DNA of 64,000 bases from Siphonodentalium dalli. Lineage: Eukaryota > Mollusca > Scaphopoda > Gadilida > Siphonodentaliidae. A program made the translations under genes and the position numbers. The notes under the pieces were generated by a model. That model was given only the letters and a program-made list of their open reading frames with translations. It did not search any database and was not told the origin of the DNA. The stretch covers positions 14,289,710 through 14,353,709 of the forward strand of contig CP136062.1 in NCBI GenBank assembly GCA_032622095.1, in the 5' to 3' direction. How positions within the stretch are numbered: position 1 is the stretch's first letter; the number at the start of each line of letters is the position of its first letter. Shown piece by piece: positions 23,956 through 35,723 of this stretch.

Positions 23956-24102
23956 AAAACACTACATATGTCATGGTACTGAATACAAATGTGTAGTCTA
24001 CCCCAAGATGGCTGTCACAGCTCTGAAGTACCAGACGTTACAGAAACACGTCAGAACCACGCGCTCCGGTATGACGTACTTACCAGTGACGTCACAAGTC
24101 AG
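23956..24102 (+). other. Exon-like segment in R1 (possible captured exon)
   Basis: Inside the extra segment of R1, a 147-base stretch is preceded by TGCCTGATTTTAG (acceptor-like) and followed by GTGCGT (donor-like, after CAAGTCAG). It is open in one frame of a longer 79-codon frame (23921-24160). The residues include HGTEYKCVVYPKMAVTALKY, and the stretch is more GC-rich than its surroundings. 147 is divisible by three, so it would be a symmetric exon. I do not recognise the peptide. It may be a captured host exon or chance; every copy in the array has it unchanged. Confidence 0.3.
24087..24094. promoter_or_regulatory. Second TGACGTCA palindrome in the unit
   Basis: Exact 8-bp CRE-type palindrome inside the exon-like segment, 449 bp from the first. 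No transcription start or TATA arrangement was identified beside it. Confidence 0.3.
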
Positions 24103-24196
24103 GTGCGTGCACAAATTATTTAAAGGGATATATATCGGATGCGTTTTATTTACAAACTAAGTTGTAGATTTCAGAAAATAATTTCGTTGTATGTAA

Positions 24197-24212
24197 CCAA
24201 CTGTACTGTTGG
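24197..24212. other. CCAAC...GTTGG stem-loop, R1 copy
   Basis: CCAACTGTACTGTTGG. The same stem lies in R2 (24577-24592) and R4 (25211-25226). R3 (about 24917) has CCAAC with GCTGG, one mismatch and a longer loop. Confidence 0.55.
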
Positions 24213-24293
24213 TGTGTGCATAATATATATTAATTCCAAGATAGATTATGGTGAATGGTTCCGAGCTGCGAGCATTACATTAAGTTGGTGTGA

Positions 24294-24308
24294 GCTCTTT
24301 TGAAGAGC
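24294..24308. other. Conserved 15-nt stem-loop, R1 copy
   Basis: GCTCT-TTTGA-AGAGC. Equivalent hairpins lie in R2 at 24673-24687 (loop GTTAA) and in R3 at 25017-25031 (loop TATAA). The five-base stem is unchanged in all three while the loop differs. Confidence 0.6.
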
Positions 24309-25611
24309 GTAGTTGCATGAGCATGTACTAGTACTAGTAAGTGGCTAATAACCATACCTTTGAAGAGTATTCATACTATTGTAAAAAATATCGTAAATGG
24401 GTATCTAAAATGGACGTGTCCATCGCGAAATTAATGATTATAACAACGAGGCGCGTTCACGTGGTGTTAGCGAAATCCTAAGGTGGAGTTGCGTTTATAT
24501 TATTATAAAAATTCAATATCATGCATCAATATATGCTATCCCCTAAAAGTCACGGAAACAAATTCGTTTTATATAACCAACTGTAATGTTGGGGTGTGGA
24601 TATTATATCTTAATTCCAAGATAGATTATGTTGAATGGTTCTGAGCTGGGCCATACCATTAAGTTAGCGTGAGCTCTGTTAAAGAGCGTTGTTGTTTGAA
24701 TGTGTAAGTGACTCAACATAAAATTTTATAAATTATCGTAAATGGGTATCAAAAATGGACATGCCTACCGCGAAATTAGTGATTATAACAAAGAGGCGCG
24801 TTCGCGTGGTGGTAGGAAAATCCTAAGGGGTGTGATTATATCATTATAAAAATTTAATTTCATCGCCAATGTGTTCTATAACCTAAAAGCTACGGAAACA
24901 AATTCGTGCTATATGACCAACTGCATGTACTGCTGGGATGTGGATGCTACATATTAATTCCAAGATTGATTATGGTGAATGCTTCCGAGCTGCGGCCATT
25001 ATTTATGTTAGTATGGGCTCTTATAAAGAGCGTTGTTACTTGAGCATATAAGTGATTAAAACCATATCATTAAAGAGTATTCATAAAATTGTAAAATATT
25101 GTAAACAGGTATCAAAATGGACGTGATCATTCCGAAATTAATGATTATAACATACCGCTATTACCATTTATAATTGTTATATATGCTAGGAATCAAATTA
25201 CCTAATATAACCAACTATACTGTTGGAAGTAATGTTAGTCTATGTGTCAATTAGCAAAAGTGTAATAATAATGAACTCAGTGCCACCATCTGTGATATAT
25301 GTAGGTATACATGTATATATACATATTTAACATGTGCAATCAATAAGTTTTGTAACTAGTTTTGTAACTAGTAATTTTTTGCAACCATGTACATGCCATC
25401 GGTACCTGTATCGCACTAATGCCAATATGGCCGATCTGAAATACATAACGTCATGAAGATCAACAAATGAACGGGTACTTAAAATAAGAACGAGTCTGTC
25501 TATTAACTAAAGGTATAATAAACTGAATATAACAAGAGTGTGAAATTAAGTCGTCAAACGTTTAAAAACGAATGTTGCGTGTTGCCAAAAGCCTCACCGA
25601 CGGATAGTATA

Positions 25612-28600
25612 TGTTTTATGGTTTATGGCAATTATGCCAAAGGGGATGTCAGGAATGATAACTTATTGGCAAGGTCCGCAAGCACCACACCGACACACCG
25701 AGCAGGCAGATAAAAACCCGCGTGATGCATCGACTGGTAACCGGAAGGCGTGAACCCACGGCTATCTAAAAGTCAACAAAAACAGTTAGGATAGTAGAAC
25801 GGTTGATTATTCATCGGTTATGTGAAGTTTTAATTGTGCGATAATAGTATAAGGCATATACATGTATATATTGAGTATACAGAGAAGTTACACACCCATA
25901 GTTACACAAATATAGATAAAGGTCATCGTAGCATGCATTGGATGAGTATATATACCTGTAGTTCCCGATAAATATAGTTAAAGGTCATCGTAGTGTGCAT
26001 TGGATGAGAATATATACATGTAGCTCCCGATAAATATAGTTAAAGGTCATCGTAGTATATTAGATATGGATATTGTTTGCAAATTCCCAAATATATGTTT
26101 ATGACGTATATTACCACATTTCCATCCATAGTTATGATGCATAGTAACCCTCCCCATTTATGTATGATGTATACGACGCACATCTTACAGTTATAATGTA
26201 TATCACTCCTTTCCCATTTCATAGTTAAGTTCTATGCCAACATGTTAACGTGTATGTCAGATATGATAATTTGGGCAAACTATATATAGTTGAAGGTTAT
26301 CGTCTCTTATTGGACGAGCAGTTACTCATAATATCGTTAAGGGTTATCGTTGCCCATAGGATGAAAATTGTTAGTAAATTCATAAATATATGGATAGAGT
26401 TAAATGGTTTCCATAGATGCATACATACAGCAACAGTTTATCGCTGTCAGATATTATATATTTTGATTTTATAAACCTTATTATAAATGGCACACCTTTT
26501 CTGGTGGTATGTTTATGTATATGTTTATTGTTATGCAGTGTTTGACTATCAGTATATCCTGATGGTTTTGGAGGAAAAATAATTAACCAATTTTGGAAAA
26601 TGTTTACTAAGACCATGTCCAAAAGATAGCATTTAAAAAGTTGGGATCGAAAAAACTATACCAGCAAAGAGTTCTCAAGAGCATAACTCTGGTATAACAG
26701 ACATCAAATACAGCCTGTTTGTGTGATAGGTTTCGGCCCTTAATGCTCGACCTAATTGGTCACCAGAGAGGGGCCGTATAGAACAAATTACCATTCTATA
26801 CCTCCAGCTGGAAAAATGTGGCCAAATTTCCCTCTCCATCAAAATACATGACGTCAAACTAGATAAAAAATCCGCGCGAACGAGAGTCTCTCATACCGGT
26901 AAACACGAGTCCGTTAATTGTTTAGATTTTACACGATATATTAACACGATATTCGTGTGATGAACGAGGCGCGTTCACGTGGTTGTAGGGAAATCATACA
27001 TGGGGGGAGTCAGCCCTGGGAATTAAGGAAAATTTGCCTAGGCAATCTTTTTGCCTAGGTGAAAAAATCGGCCGAGGCAAAAATAGATTTTACCTAGGCA
27101 ATTTTGCAACAATATTGCCATCTCAAATCAATATGATTCAATAATAACCTGAAATGCTTAGTTATTTTGGAGAACATTTCATGGCCACTACTGATCATAT
27201 AATTTTATATACATTCCACAAATCATCTCCAAAACTAGTGCCCTTATGGGTAGCTAGTTAATGGCCCAGTGCCATGGAAACAATTTTAGGACAATATATG
27301 TAAAGAGTGATTTAAGGAAGTCATTTTGGCTAAAGAGGTTCTATTTCTGATAGACACAAATCAATTTTAGTAACCCAATGAACTTGTTTTACCTAGGCAA
27401 TATAATTGCCTAGGTAAACTGATTTTGCCTCTGCTTTTACCTAGGCATTGCCTATTGCCTAGGCTAATTCCCAGGGCTGGGGAGTTGTGTTTATATTTTA
27501 TAACAAATCAATTTCATGCGATAATGTACGCTATAACTGAAAAGCTATGTTACCTTTTTATAAGAATATAGGTCAGAGTCCTCATATGTGGTCCCTCGCG
27601 TAATATATGATTGTCCGTGCGGCATATATGCCTGATTTTAGAAAACACTACATATGTCATGGTACTGAATACAAATGTGTAGTCTACCCCAAGATGGCTG
27701 TCACAGCTCTGAAGTACCAGACGTTACAGAAACACGTCAGAACCACGCGCTCCGGTATGACGTACTTACCAGTGACGTCACAAGTCAGGTGCGTGCACAA
27801 ATTATTTAAAGGGATATATATCGGATGCGTTTTATTTACAAACTAAGTTGTAGATTTCAGAAAATAATTTCGTTGTATGTAACCAACTGTACTGTTGGTG
27901 TGTGCATAATATATATTAATTCCAAGATAGATTATGGTGAATGGTTCCGAGCTGCGAGCATTACATTAAGTTGGTGTGAGCTCTTTTGAAGAGCGTAGTT
28001 GCATGAGCATGTACTAGTACTAGTAAGTGGCTAATAACCATACCTTTGAAGAGTATTCATACTATTGTAAAAAATATCGTAAATGGGTATCTAAAATGGA
28101 CGTGTCCATCGCGAAATTAATGATTATAACAACGAGGCGCGTTCACGTGGTGTTAGCGAAATCCTAAGGTGGAGTTGCGTTTATATTATTATAAAAATTC
28201 AATATCATGCATCAATATATGCTATCCCCTAAAAGTCACGGAAACAAATTCGTTTTATATAACCAACTGTAATGTTGGGGTGTGGATATTATATCTTAAT
28301 TCCAAGATAGATTATGTTGAATGGTTCTGAGCTGGGCCATACCATTAAGTTAGCGTGAGCTCTGTTAAAGAGCGTTGTTGTTTGAATGTGTAAGTGACTC
28401 AACATAAAATTTTATAAATTATCGTAAATGGGTATCAAAAATGGACATGCCTACCGCGAAATTAGTGATTATAACAAAGAGGCGCGTTCGCGTGGTGGTA
28501 GGAAAATCCTAAGGGGTGTGATTATATCATTATAAAAATTTAATTTCATCGCCAATGTGTTCTATAACCTAAAAGCTACGGAAACAAATTCGTGCTATAT

Positions 28601-29297
28601 GACCAACTGCATGTACTGCTGGGATGTGGATGCTACATATTAATTCCAAGATTGATTATGGTGAATGCTTCCGAGCTGCGGCCATTATTTATGTTAGTAT
28701 GGGCTCTTATAAAGAGCGTTGTTACTTGAGCATATAAGTGATTAAAACCATATCATTAAAGAGTATTCATAAAATTGTAAAATATTGTAAACAGGTATCA
28801 AAATGGACGTGATCATTCCGAAATTAATGATTATAACATACCGCTATTACCATTTATAATTGTTATATATGCTAGGAATCAAATTACCTAATATAACCAA
28901 CTATACTGTTGGAAGTAATGTTAGTCTATGTGTCAATTAGCAAAAGTGTAATAATAATGAACTCAGTGCCACCATCTGTGATATATGTAGGTATACATGT
29001 ATATATACATATTTAACATGTGCAATCAATAAGTTTTGTAACTAGTTTTGTAACTAGTAATTTTTTGCAACCATGTACATGCCATCGGTACCTGTATCGC
29101 ACTAATGCCAATATGGCCGATCTGAAATACATAACGTCATGAAGATCAACAAATGAACGGGTACTTAAAATAAGAACGAGTCTGTCTATTAACTAAAGGT
29201 ATAATAAACTGAATATAACAAGAGTGTGAAATTAAGTCGTCAAACGTTTAAAAACGAATGTTGCGTGTTGCCAAAAGCCTCACCGACGGATAGTATA
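25612..29297. repeat. Macrosatellite copy 2, with transposon insertion
   Basis: 3,686 bp, which is 3,211 plus a 469-bp element and a 6-bp target duplication. It has the short allele of the 4-bp indel. Confidence 0.93.
27011..27479 (+). mobile_element. Non-autonomous DNA transposon, 469 bp (insertion 1)
   Basis: Starts CAGCCCTGGGAATTA and ends with its exact reverse complement, TAATTCCCAGGGCTG. GGGAGT is duplicated on both sides (27005-27010, 27480-27485); the empty site is seen in all other copies of the unit. Seven CCTAGG palindromes, mostly as TGCCTAGGCAA or TACCTAGG, are packed into the two ends like repeated transposase-binding sites. No protein is encoded. CAG...CTG ends resemble hAT-type elements, but the duplication is shorter than the usual eight bases, so the superfamily is open. 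Confidence 0.88.
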
Positions 29298-32200
29298 TGT
29301 TTTATGGTTTATGGCAATTATGCCAAAGGGGATGTCAGGAATGATAACTTATTGGCAAGGTCCGCAAGCACCACACCGACACACCGAGCAGGCAGATAAA
29401 AACCCGCGTGATGCATCGACTGGTAACCGGAAGGCGTGAACCCACGGCTATCTAAAAGTCAACAAAAACAGTTAGGATAGTAGAACGGTTGATTATTCAT
29501 CGGTTATGTGAAGTTTTAATTGTGCGATAATAGTATAAGGCATATACATGTATATATTGAGTATACAGAGAAGTTACACACCCATAGTTACACAAATATA
29601 GATAAAGGTCATCGTAGCATGCATTGGATGAGTATATATACCTGTAGTTCCCGATAAATATAGTTAAAGGTCATCGTAGTGTGCATTGGATGAGAATATA
29701 TACATGTAGCTCCCGATAAATATAGTTAAAGGTCATCGTAGTATATTAGATATGGATATTGTTTGCAAATTCCCAAATATATGTTTATGACGTATATTAC
29801 CACATTTCCATCCATAGTTATGATGCATAGTAACCCTCCCCATTTATGTATGATGTATACGACGCACATCTTACAGTTATAATGTATATCACTCCTTTCC
29901 CATTTCATAGTTAAGTTCTATGCCAACATGTTAACGTGTATGTCAGATATGATAATTTGGGCAAACTATATATAGTTGAAGGTTATCGTCTCTTATTGGA
30001 CGAGCAGTTACTCATAATATCGTTAAGGGTTATCGTTGCCCATAGGATGAAAATTGTTAGTAAATTCATAAATATATGGATAGAGTTAAATGGTTTCCAT
30101 AGATGCATACATACAGCAACAGTTTATCGCTGTCAGATATTATATATTTTGATTTTATAAACCTTATTATAAATGGCACACCTTTTCTGGTGGTATGTTT
30201 ATGTATATGTTTATTGTTATGCAGTGTTTGACTATCAGTATATCCTGATGGTTTTGGAGGAAAAATAATTAACCAATTTTGGAAAATGTTTACTAAGACC
30301 ATGTCCAAAAGATAGCATTTAAAAAGTTGGGATCGAAAAAACTATACCAGCAAAGAGTTCTCAAGAGCATAACTCTGGTATAACAGACATCAAATACAGC
30401 CTGTTTGTGTGATAGGTTTCGGCCCTTAATGCTCGACCTAATTGGTCACCAGAGAGGGGCCGTATAGAACAAATTACCATTCTATACCTCCAGCTGGAAA
30501 AATGTGGCCAAATTTCCCTCTCCATCAAAATACATGACGTCAAACTAGATAAAAAATCCGCGCGAACGAGAGTCTCTCATACCGGTAAACACGAGTCCGT
30601 TAATTGTTTAGATTTTACACGATATATTAACACGATATTCGTGTGATGAACGAGGCGCGTTCACGTGGTTGTAGGGAAATCATACATGGGGGGAGTTGTG
30701 TTTATATTTTATAACAAATCAATTTCATGCGATAATGTACGCTATAACTGAAAAGCTATGTTACCTTTTTATAAGAATATAGGTCAGAGTCCTCATATGT
30801 GGTCCCTCGCGTAATATATGATTGTCCGTGCGGCATATATGCCTGATTTTAGAAAACACTACATATGTCATGGTACTGAATACAAATGTGTAGTCTACCC
30901 CAAGATGGCTGTCACAGCTCTGAAGTACCAGACGTTACAGAAACACGTCAGAACCACGCGCTCCGGTATGACGTACTTACCAGTGACGTCACAAGTCAGG
31001 TGCGTGCACAAATTATTTAAAGGGATATATATCGGATGCGTTTTATTTACAAACTAAGTTGTAGATTTCAGAAAATAATTTCGTTGTATGTAACCAACTG
31101 TACTGTTGGTGTGTGCATAATATATATTAATTCCAAGATAGATTATGGTGAATGGTTCCGAGCTGCGAGCATTACATTAAGTTGGTGTGAGCTCTTTTGA
31201 AGAGCGTAGTTGCATGAGCATGTACTAGTACTAGTAAGTGGCTAATAACCATACCTTTGAAGAGTATTCATACTATTGTAAAAAATATCGTAAATGGGTA
31301 TCTAAAATGGACGTGTCCATCGCGAAATTAATGATTATAACAACGAGGCGCGTTCACGTGGTGTTAGCGAAATCCTAAGGTGGAGTTGCGTTTATATTAT
31401 TATAAAAATTCAATATCATGCATCAATATATGCTATCCCCTAAAAGTCACGGAAACAAATTCGTTTTATATAACCAACTGTAATGTTGGGGTGTGGATAT
31501 TATATCTTAATTCCAAGATAGATTATGTTGAATGGTTCTGAGCTGGGCCATACCATTAAGTTAGCGTGAGCTCTGTTAAAGAGCGTTGTTGTTTGAATGT
31601 GTAAGTGACTCAACATAAAATTTTATAAATTATCGTAAATGGGTATCAAAAATGGACATGCCTACCGCGAAATTAGTGATTATAACAAAGAGGCGCGTTC
31701 GCGTGGTGGTAGGAAAATCCTAAGGGGTGTGATTATATCATTATAAAAATTTAATTTCATCGCCAATGTGTTCTATAACCTAAAAGCTACGGAAACAAAT
31801 TCGTGCTATATGACCAACTGCATGTACTGCTGGGATGTGGATGCTACATATTAATTCCAAGATTGATTATGGTGAATGCTTCCGAGCTGCGGCCATTATT
31901 TATGTTAGTATGGGCTCTTATAAAGAGCGTTGTTACTTGAGCATATAAGTGATTAAAACCATATCATTAAAGAGTATTCATAAAATTGTAAAATATTGTA
32001 AACAGGTATCAAAATGGACGTGATCATTCCGAAATTAATGATTATAACATACCGCTATTACCATTTATAATTGTTATATATGCTAGGAATCAAATTACCT
32101 AATATAACCAACTATACTGTTGGAAGTAATGTTAGTCTATGTGTCAATTAGCAAAAGTGTAATAATAATGAACTCAGTGCCACCATCTGTGATATATGTA

Positions 32201-32508
32201 GGTATACATGTATATATACATATTTAACATGTGCAATCAATAAGTTTTGTAACTAGTTTTGTAACTAGTAATTTTTTGCAACCATGTACATGCCATCGGT
32301 ACCTGTATCGCACTAATGCCAATATGGCCGATCTGAAATACATAACGTCATGAAGATCAACAAATGAACGGGTACTTAAAATAAGAACGAGTCTGTCTAT
32401 TAACTAAAGGTATAATAAACTGAATATAACAAGAGTGTGAAATTAAGTCGTCAAACGTTTAAAAACGAATGTTGCGTGTTGCCAAAAGCCTCACCGACGG
32501 ATAGTATA
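29298..32508. repeat. Macrosatellite copy 3 (3,211 bp)
   Basis: Uninterrupted. Last copy with the short allele (TATGCCAACATG). Confidence 0.93.
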
Positions 32509-35500
32509 TGTTTTATGGTTTATGGCAATTATGCCAAAGGGGATGTCAGGAATGATAACTTATTGGCAAGGTCCGCAAGCACCACACCGACACACCGAGC
32601 AGGCAGATAAAAACCCGCGTGATGCATCGACTGGTAACCGGAAGGCGTGAACCCACGGCTATCTAAAAGTCAACAAAAACAGTTAGGATAGTAGAACGGT
32701 TGATTATTCATCGGTTATGTGAAGTTTTAATTGTGCGATAATAGTATAAGGCATATACATGTATATATTGAGTATACAGAGAAGTTACACACCCATAGTT
32801 ACACAAATATAGATAAAGGTCATCGTAGCATGCATTGGATGAGTATATATACCTGTAGTTCCCGATAAATATAGTTAAAGGTCATCGTAGTGTGCATTGG
32901 ATGAGAATATATACATGTAGCTCCCGATAAATATAGTTAAAGGTCATCGTAGTATATTAGATATGGATATTGTTTGCAAATTCCCAAATATATGTTTATG
33001 ACGTATATTACCACATTTCCATCCATAGTTATGATGCATAGTAACCCTCCCCATTTATGTATGATGTATACGACGCACATCTTACAGTTATAATGTATAT
33101 CACTCCTTTCCCATTTCATAGTTAAGTTCTATGCCATGCAACATGTTAACGTGTATGTCAGATATGATAATTTGGGCAAACTATATATAGTTGAAGGTTA
33201 TCGTCTCTTATTGGACGAGCAGTTACTCATAATATCGTTAAGGGTTATCGTTGCCCATAGGATGAAAATTGTTAGTAAATTCATAAATATATGGATAGAG
33301 TTAAATGGTTTCCATAGATGCATACATACAGCAACAGTTTATCGCTGTCAGATATTATATATTTTGATTTTATAAACCTTATTATAAATGGCACACCTTT
33401 TCTGGTGGTATGTTTATGTATATGTTTATTGTTATGCAGTGTTTGACTATCAGTATATCCTGATGGTTTTGGAGGAAAAATAATTAACCAATTTTGGAAA
33501 ATGTTTACTAAGACCATGTCCAAAAGATAGCATTTAAAAAGTTGGGATCGAAAAAACTATACCAGCAAAGAGTTCTCAAGAGCATAACTCTGGTATAACA
33601 GACATCAAATACAGCCTGTTTGTGTGATAGGTTTCGGCCCTTAATGCTCGACCTAATTGGTCACCAGAGAGGGGCCGTATAGAACAAATTACCATTCTAT
33701 ACCTCCAGCTGGAAAAATGTGGCCAAATTTCCCTCTCCATCAAAATACATGACGTCAAACTAGATAAAAAATCCGCGCGAACGAGAGTCTCTCATACCGG
33801 TAAACACGAGTCCGTTAATTGTTTAGATTTTACACGATATATTAACACGATATTCGTGTGATGAACGAGGCGCGTTCACGTGGTTGTAGGGAAATCATAC
33901 ATGGGGGGAGTTGTGTTTATATTTTATAACAAATCAATTTCATGCGATAATGTACGCTATAACTGAAAAGCTATGTTACCTTTTTATAAGAATATAGGTC
34001 AGAGTCCTCATATGTGGTCCCTCGCGTAATATATGATTGTCCGTGCGGCATATATGCCTGATTTTAGAAAACACTACATATGTCATGGTACTGAATACAA
34101 ATGTGTAGTCTACCCCAAGATGGCTGTCACAGCTCTGAAGTACCAGACGTTACAGAAACACGTCAGAACCACGCGCTCCGGTATGACGTACTTACCAGTG
34201 ACGTCACAAGTCAGGTGCGTGCACAAATTATTTAAAGGGATATATATCGGATGCGTTTTATTTACAAACTAAGTTGTAGATTTCAGAAAATAATTTCGTT
34301 GTATGTAACCAACTGTACTGTTGGTGTGTGCATAATATATATTAATTCCAAGATAGATTATGGTGAATGGTTCCGAGCTGCGAGCATTACATTAAGTTGG
34401 TGTGAGCTCTTTTGAAGAGCGTAGTTGCATGAGCATGTACTAGTACTAGTAAGTGGCTAATAACCATACCTTTGAAGAGTATTCATACTATTGTAAAAAA
34501 TATCGTAAATGGGTATCTAAAATGGACGTGTCCATCGCGAAATTAATGATTATAACAACGAGGCGCGTTCACGTGGTGTTAGCGAAATCCTAAGGTGGAG
34601 TTGCGTTTATATTATTATAAAAATTCAATATCATGCATCAATATATGCTATCCCCTAAAAGTCACGGAAACAAATTCGTTTTATATAACCAACTGTAATG
34701 TTGGGGTGTGGATATTATATCTTAATTCCAAGATAGATTATGTTGAATGGTTCTGAGCTGGGCCATACCATTAAGTTAGCGTGAGCTCTGTTAAAGAGCG
34801 TTGTTGTTTGAATGTGTAAGTGACTCAACATAAAATTTTATAAATTATCGTAAATGGGTATCAAAAATGGACATGCCTACCGCGAAATTAGTGATTATAA
34901 CAAAGAGGCGCGTTCGCGTGGTGGTAGGAAAATCCTAAGGGGTGTGATTATATCATTATAAAAATTTAATTTCATCGCCAATGTGTTCTATAACCTAAAA
35001 GCTACGGAAACAAATTCGTGCTATATGACCAACTGCATGTACTGCTGGGATGTGGATGCTACATATTAATTCCAAGATTGATTATGGTGAATGCTTCCGA
35101 GCTGCGGCCATTATTTATGTTAGTATGGGCTCTTATAAAGAGCGTTGTTACTTGAGCATATAAGTGATTAAAACCATATCATTAAAGAGTATTCATAAAA
35201 TTGTAAAATATTGTAAACAGGTATCAAAATGGACGTGATCATTCCGAAATTAATGATTATAACATACCGCTATTACCATTTATAATTGTTATATATGCTA
35301 GGAATCAAATTACCTAATATAACCAACTATACTGTTGGAAGTAATGTTAGTCTATGTGTCAATTAGCAAAAGTGTAATAATAATGAACTCAGTGCCACCA
35401 TCTGTGATATATGTAGGTATACATGTATATATACATATTTAACATGTGCAATCAATAAGTTTTGTAACTAGTTTTGTAACTAGTAATTTTTTGCAACCAT

Positions 35501-35723
35501 GTACATGCCATCGGTACCTGTATCGCACTAATGCCAATATGGCCGATCTGAAATACATAACGTCATGAAGATCAACAAATGAACGGGTACTTAAAATAAG
35601 AACGAGTCTGTCTATTAACTAAAGGTATAATAAACTGAATATAACAAGAGTGTGAAATTAAGTCGTCAAACGTTTAAAAACGAATGTTGCGTGTTGCCAA
35701 AAGCCTCACCGACGGATAGTATA
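32509..35723. repeat. Macrosatellite copy 4 (3,215 bp)
   Basis: First copy with the long allele TATGCCATGCAACATG (about 33130); all later copies have it. Confidence 0.93.

Larger units (their letters stand above)
23751..25240. repeat. Internal repeats R1-R4 of the macrosatellite unit
   Basis: R1 23751-24445, R2 24446-24790, R3 24791-25140, R4 (truncated) 25141-25240. R1-R3 open with (A)GAGGCGCGTTCACGTGG or a close variant. They share the order AATCCTAAGG-like, TTATATTATTATAAAAATT-like, AACAAATTCG, CCAAC...GTTGG, TTAATTCCAAGAT, then GCTCT...AGAGCGTTGTT. R2 and R3 are about 345-350 bp; R1 is longer because of an inserted ~310-bp segment (about 23863-24171). The copies are clearly diverged from each other, so they predate amplification of the 3.2-kb unit. 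Confidence 0.85.
22401..25611. repeat. Macrosatellite copy 1 (3,211 bp)
   Basis: Leftmost unit, abutting the 69-bp satellite. Carries the short allele TATGCCAACATG (about 23022). Used here as the reference for internal structure. Confidence 0.93.
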
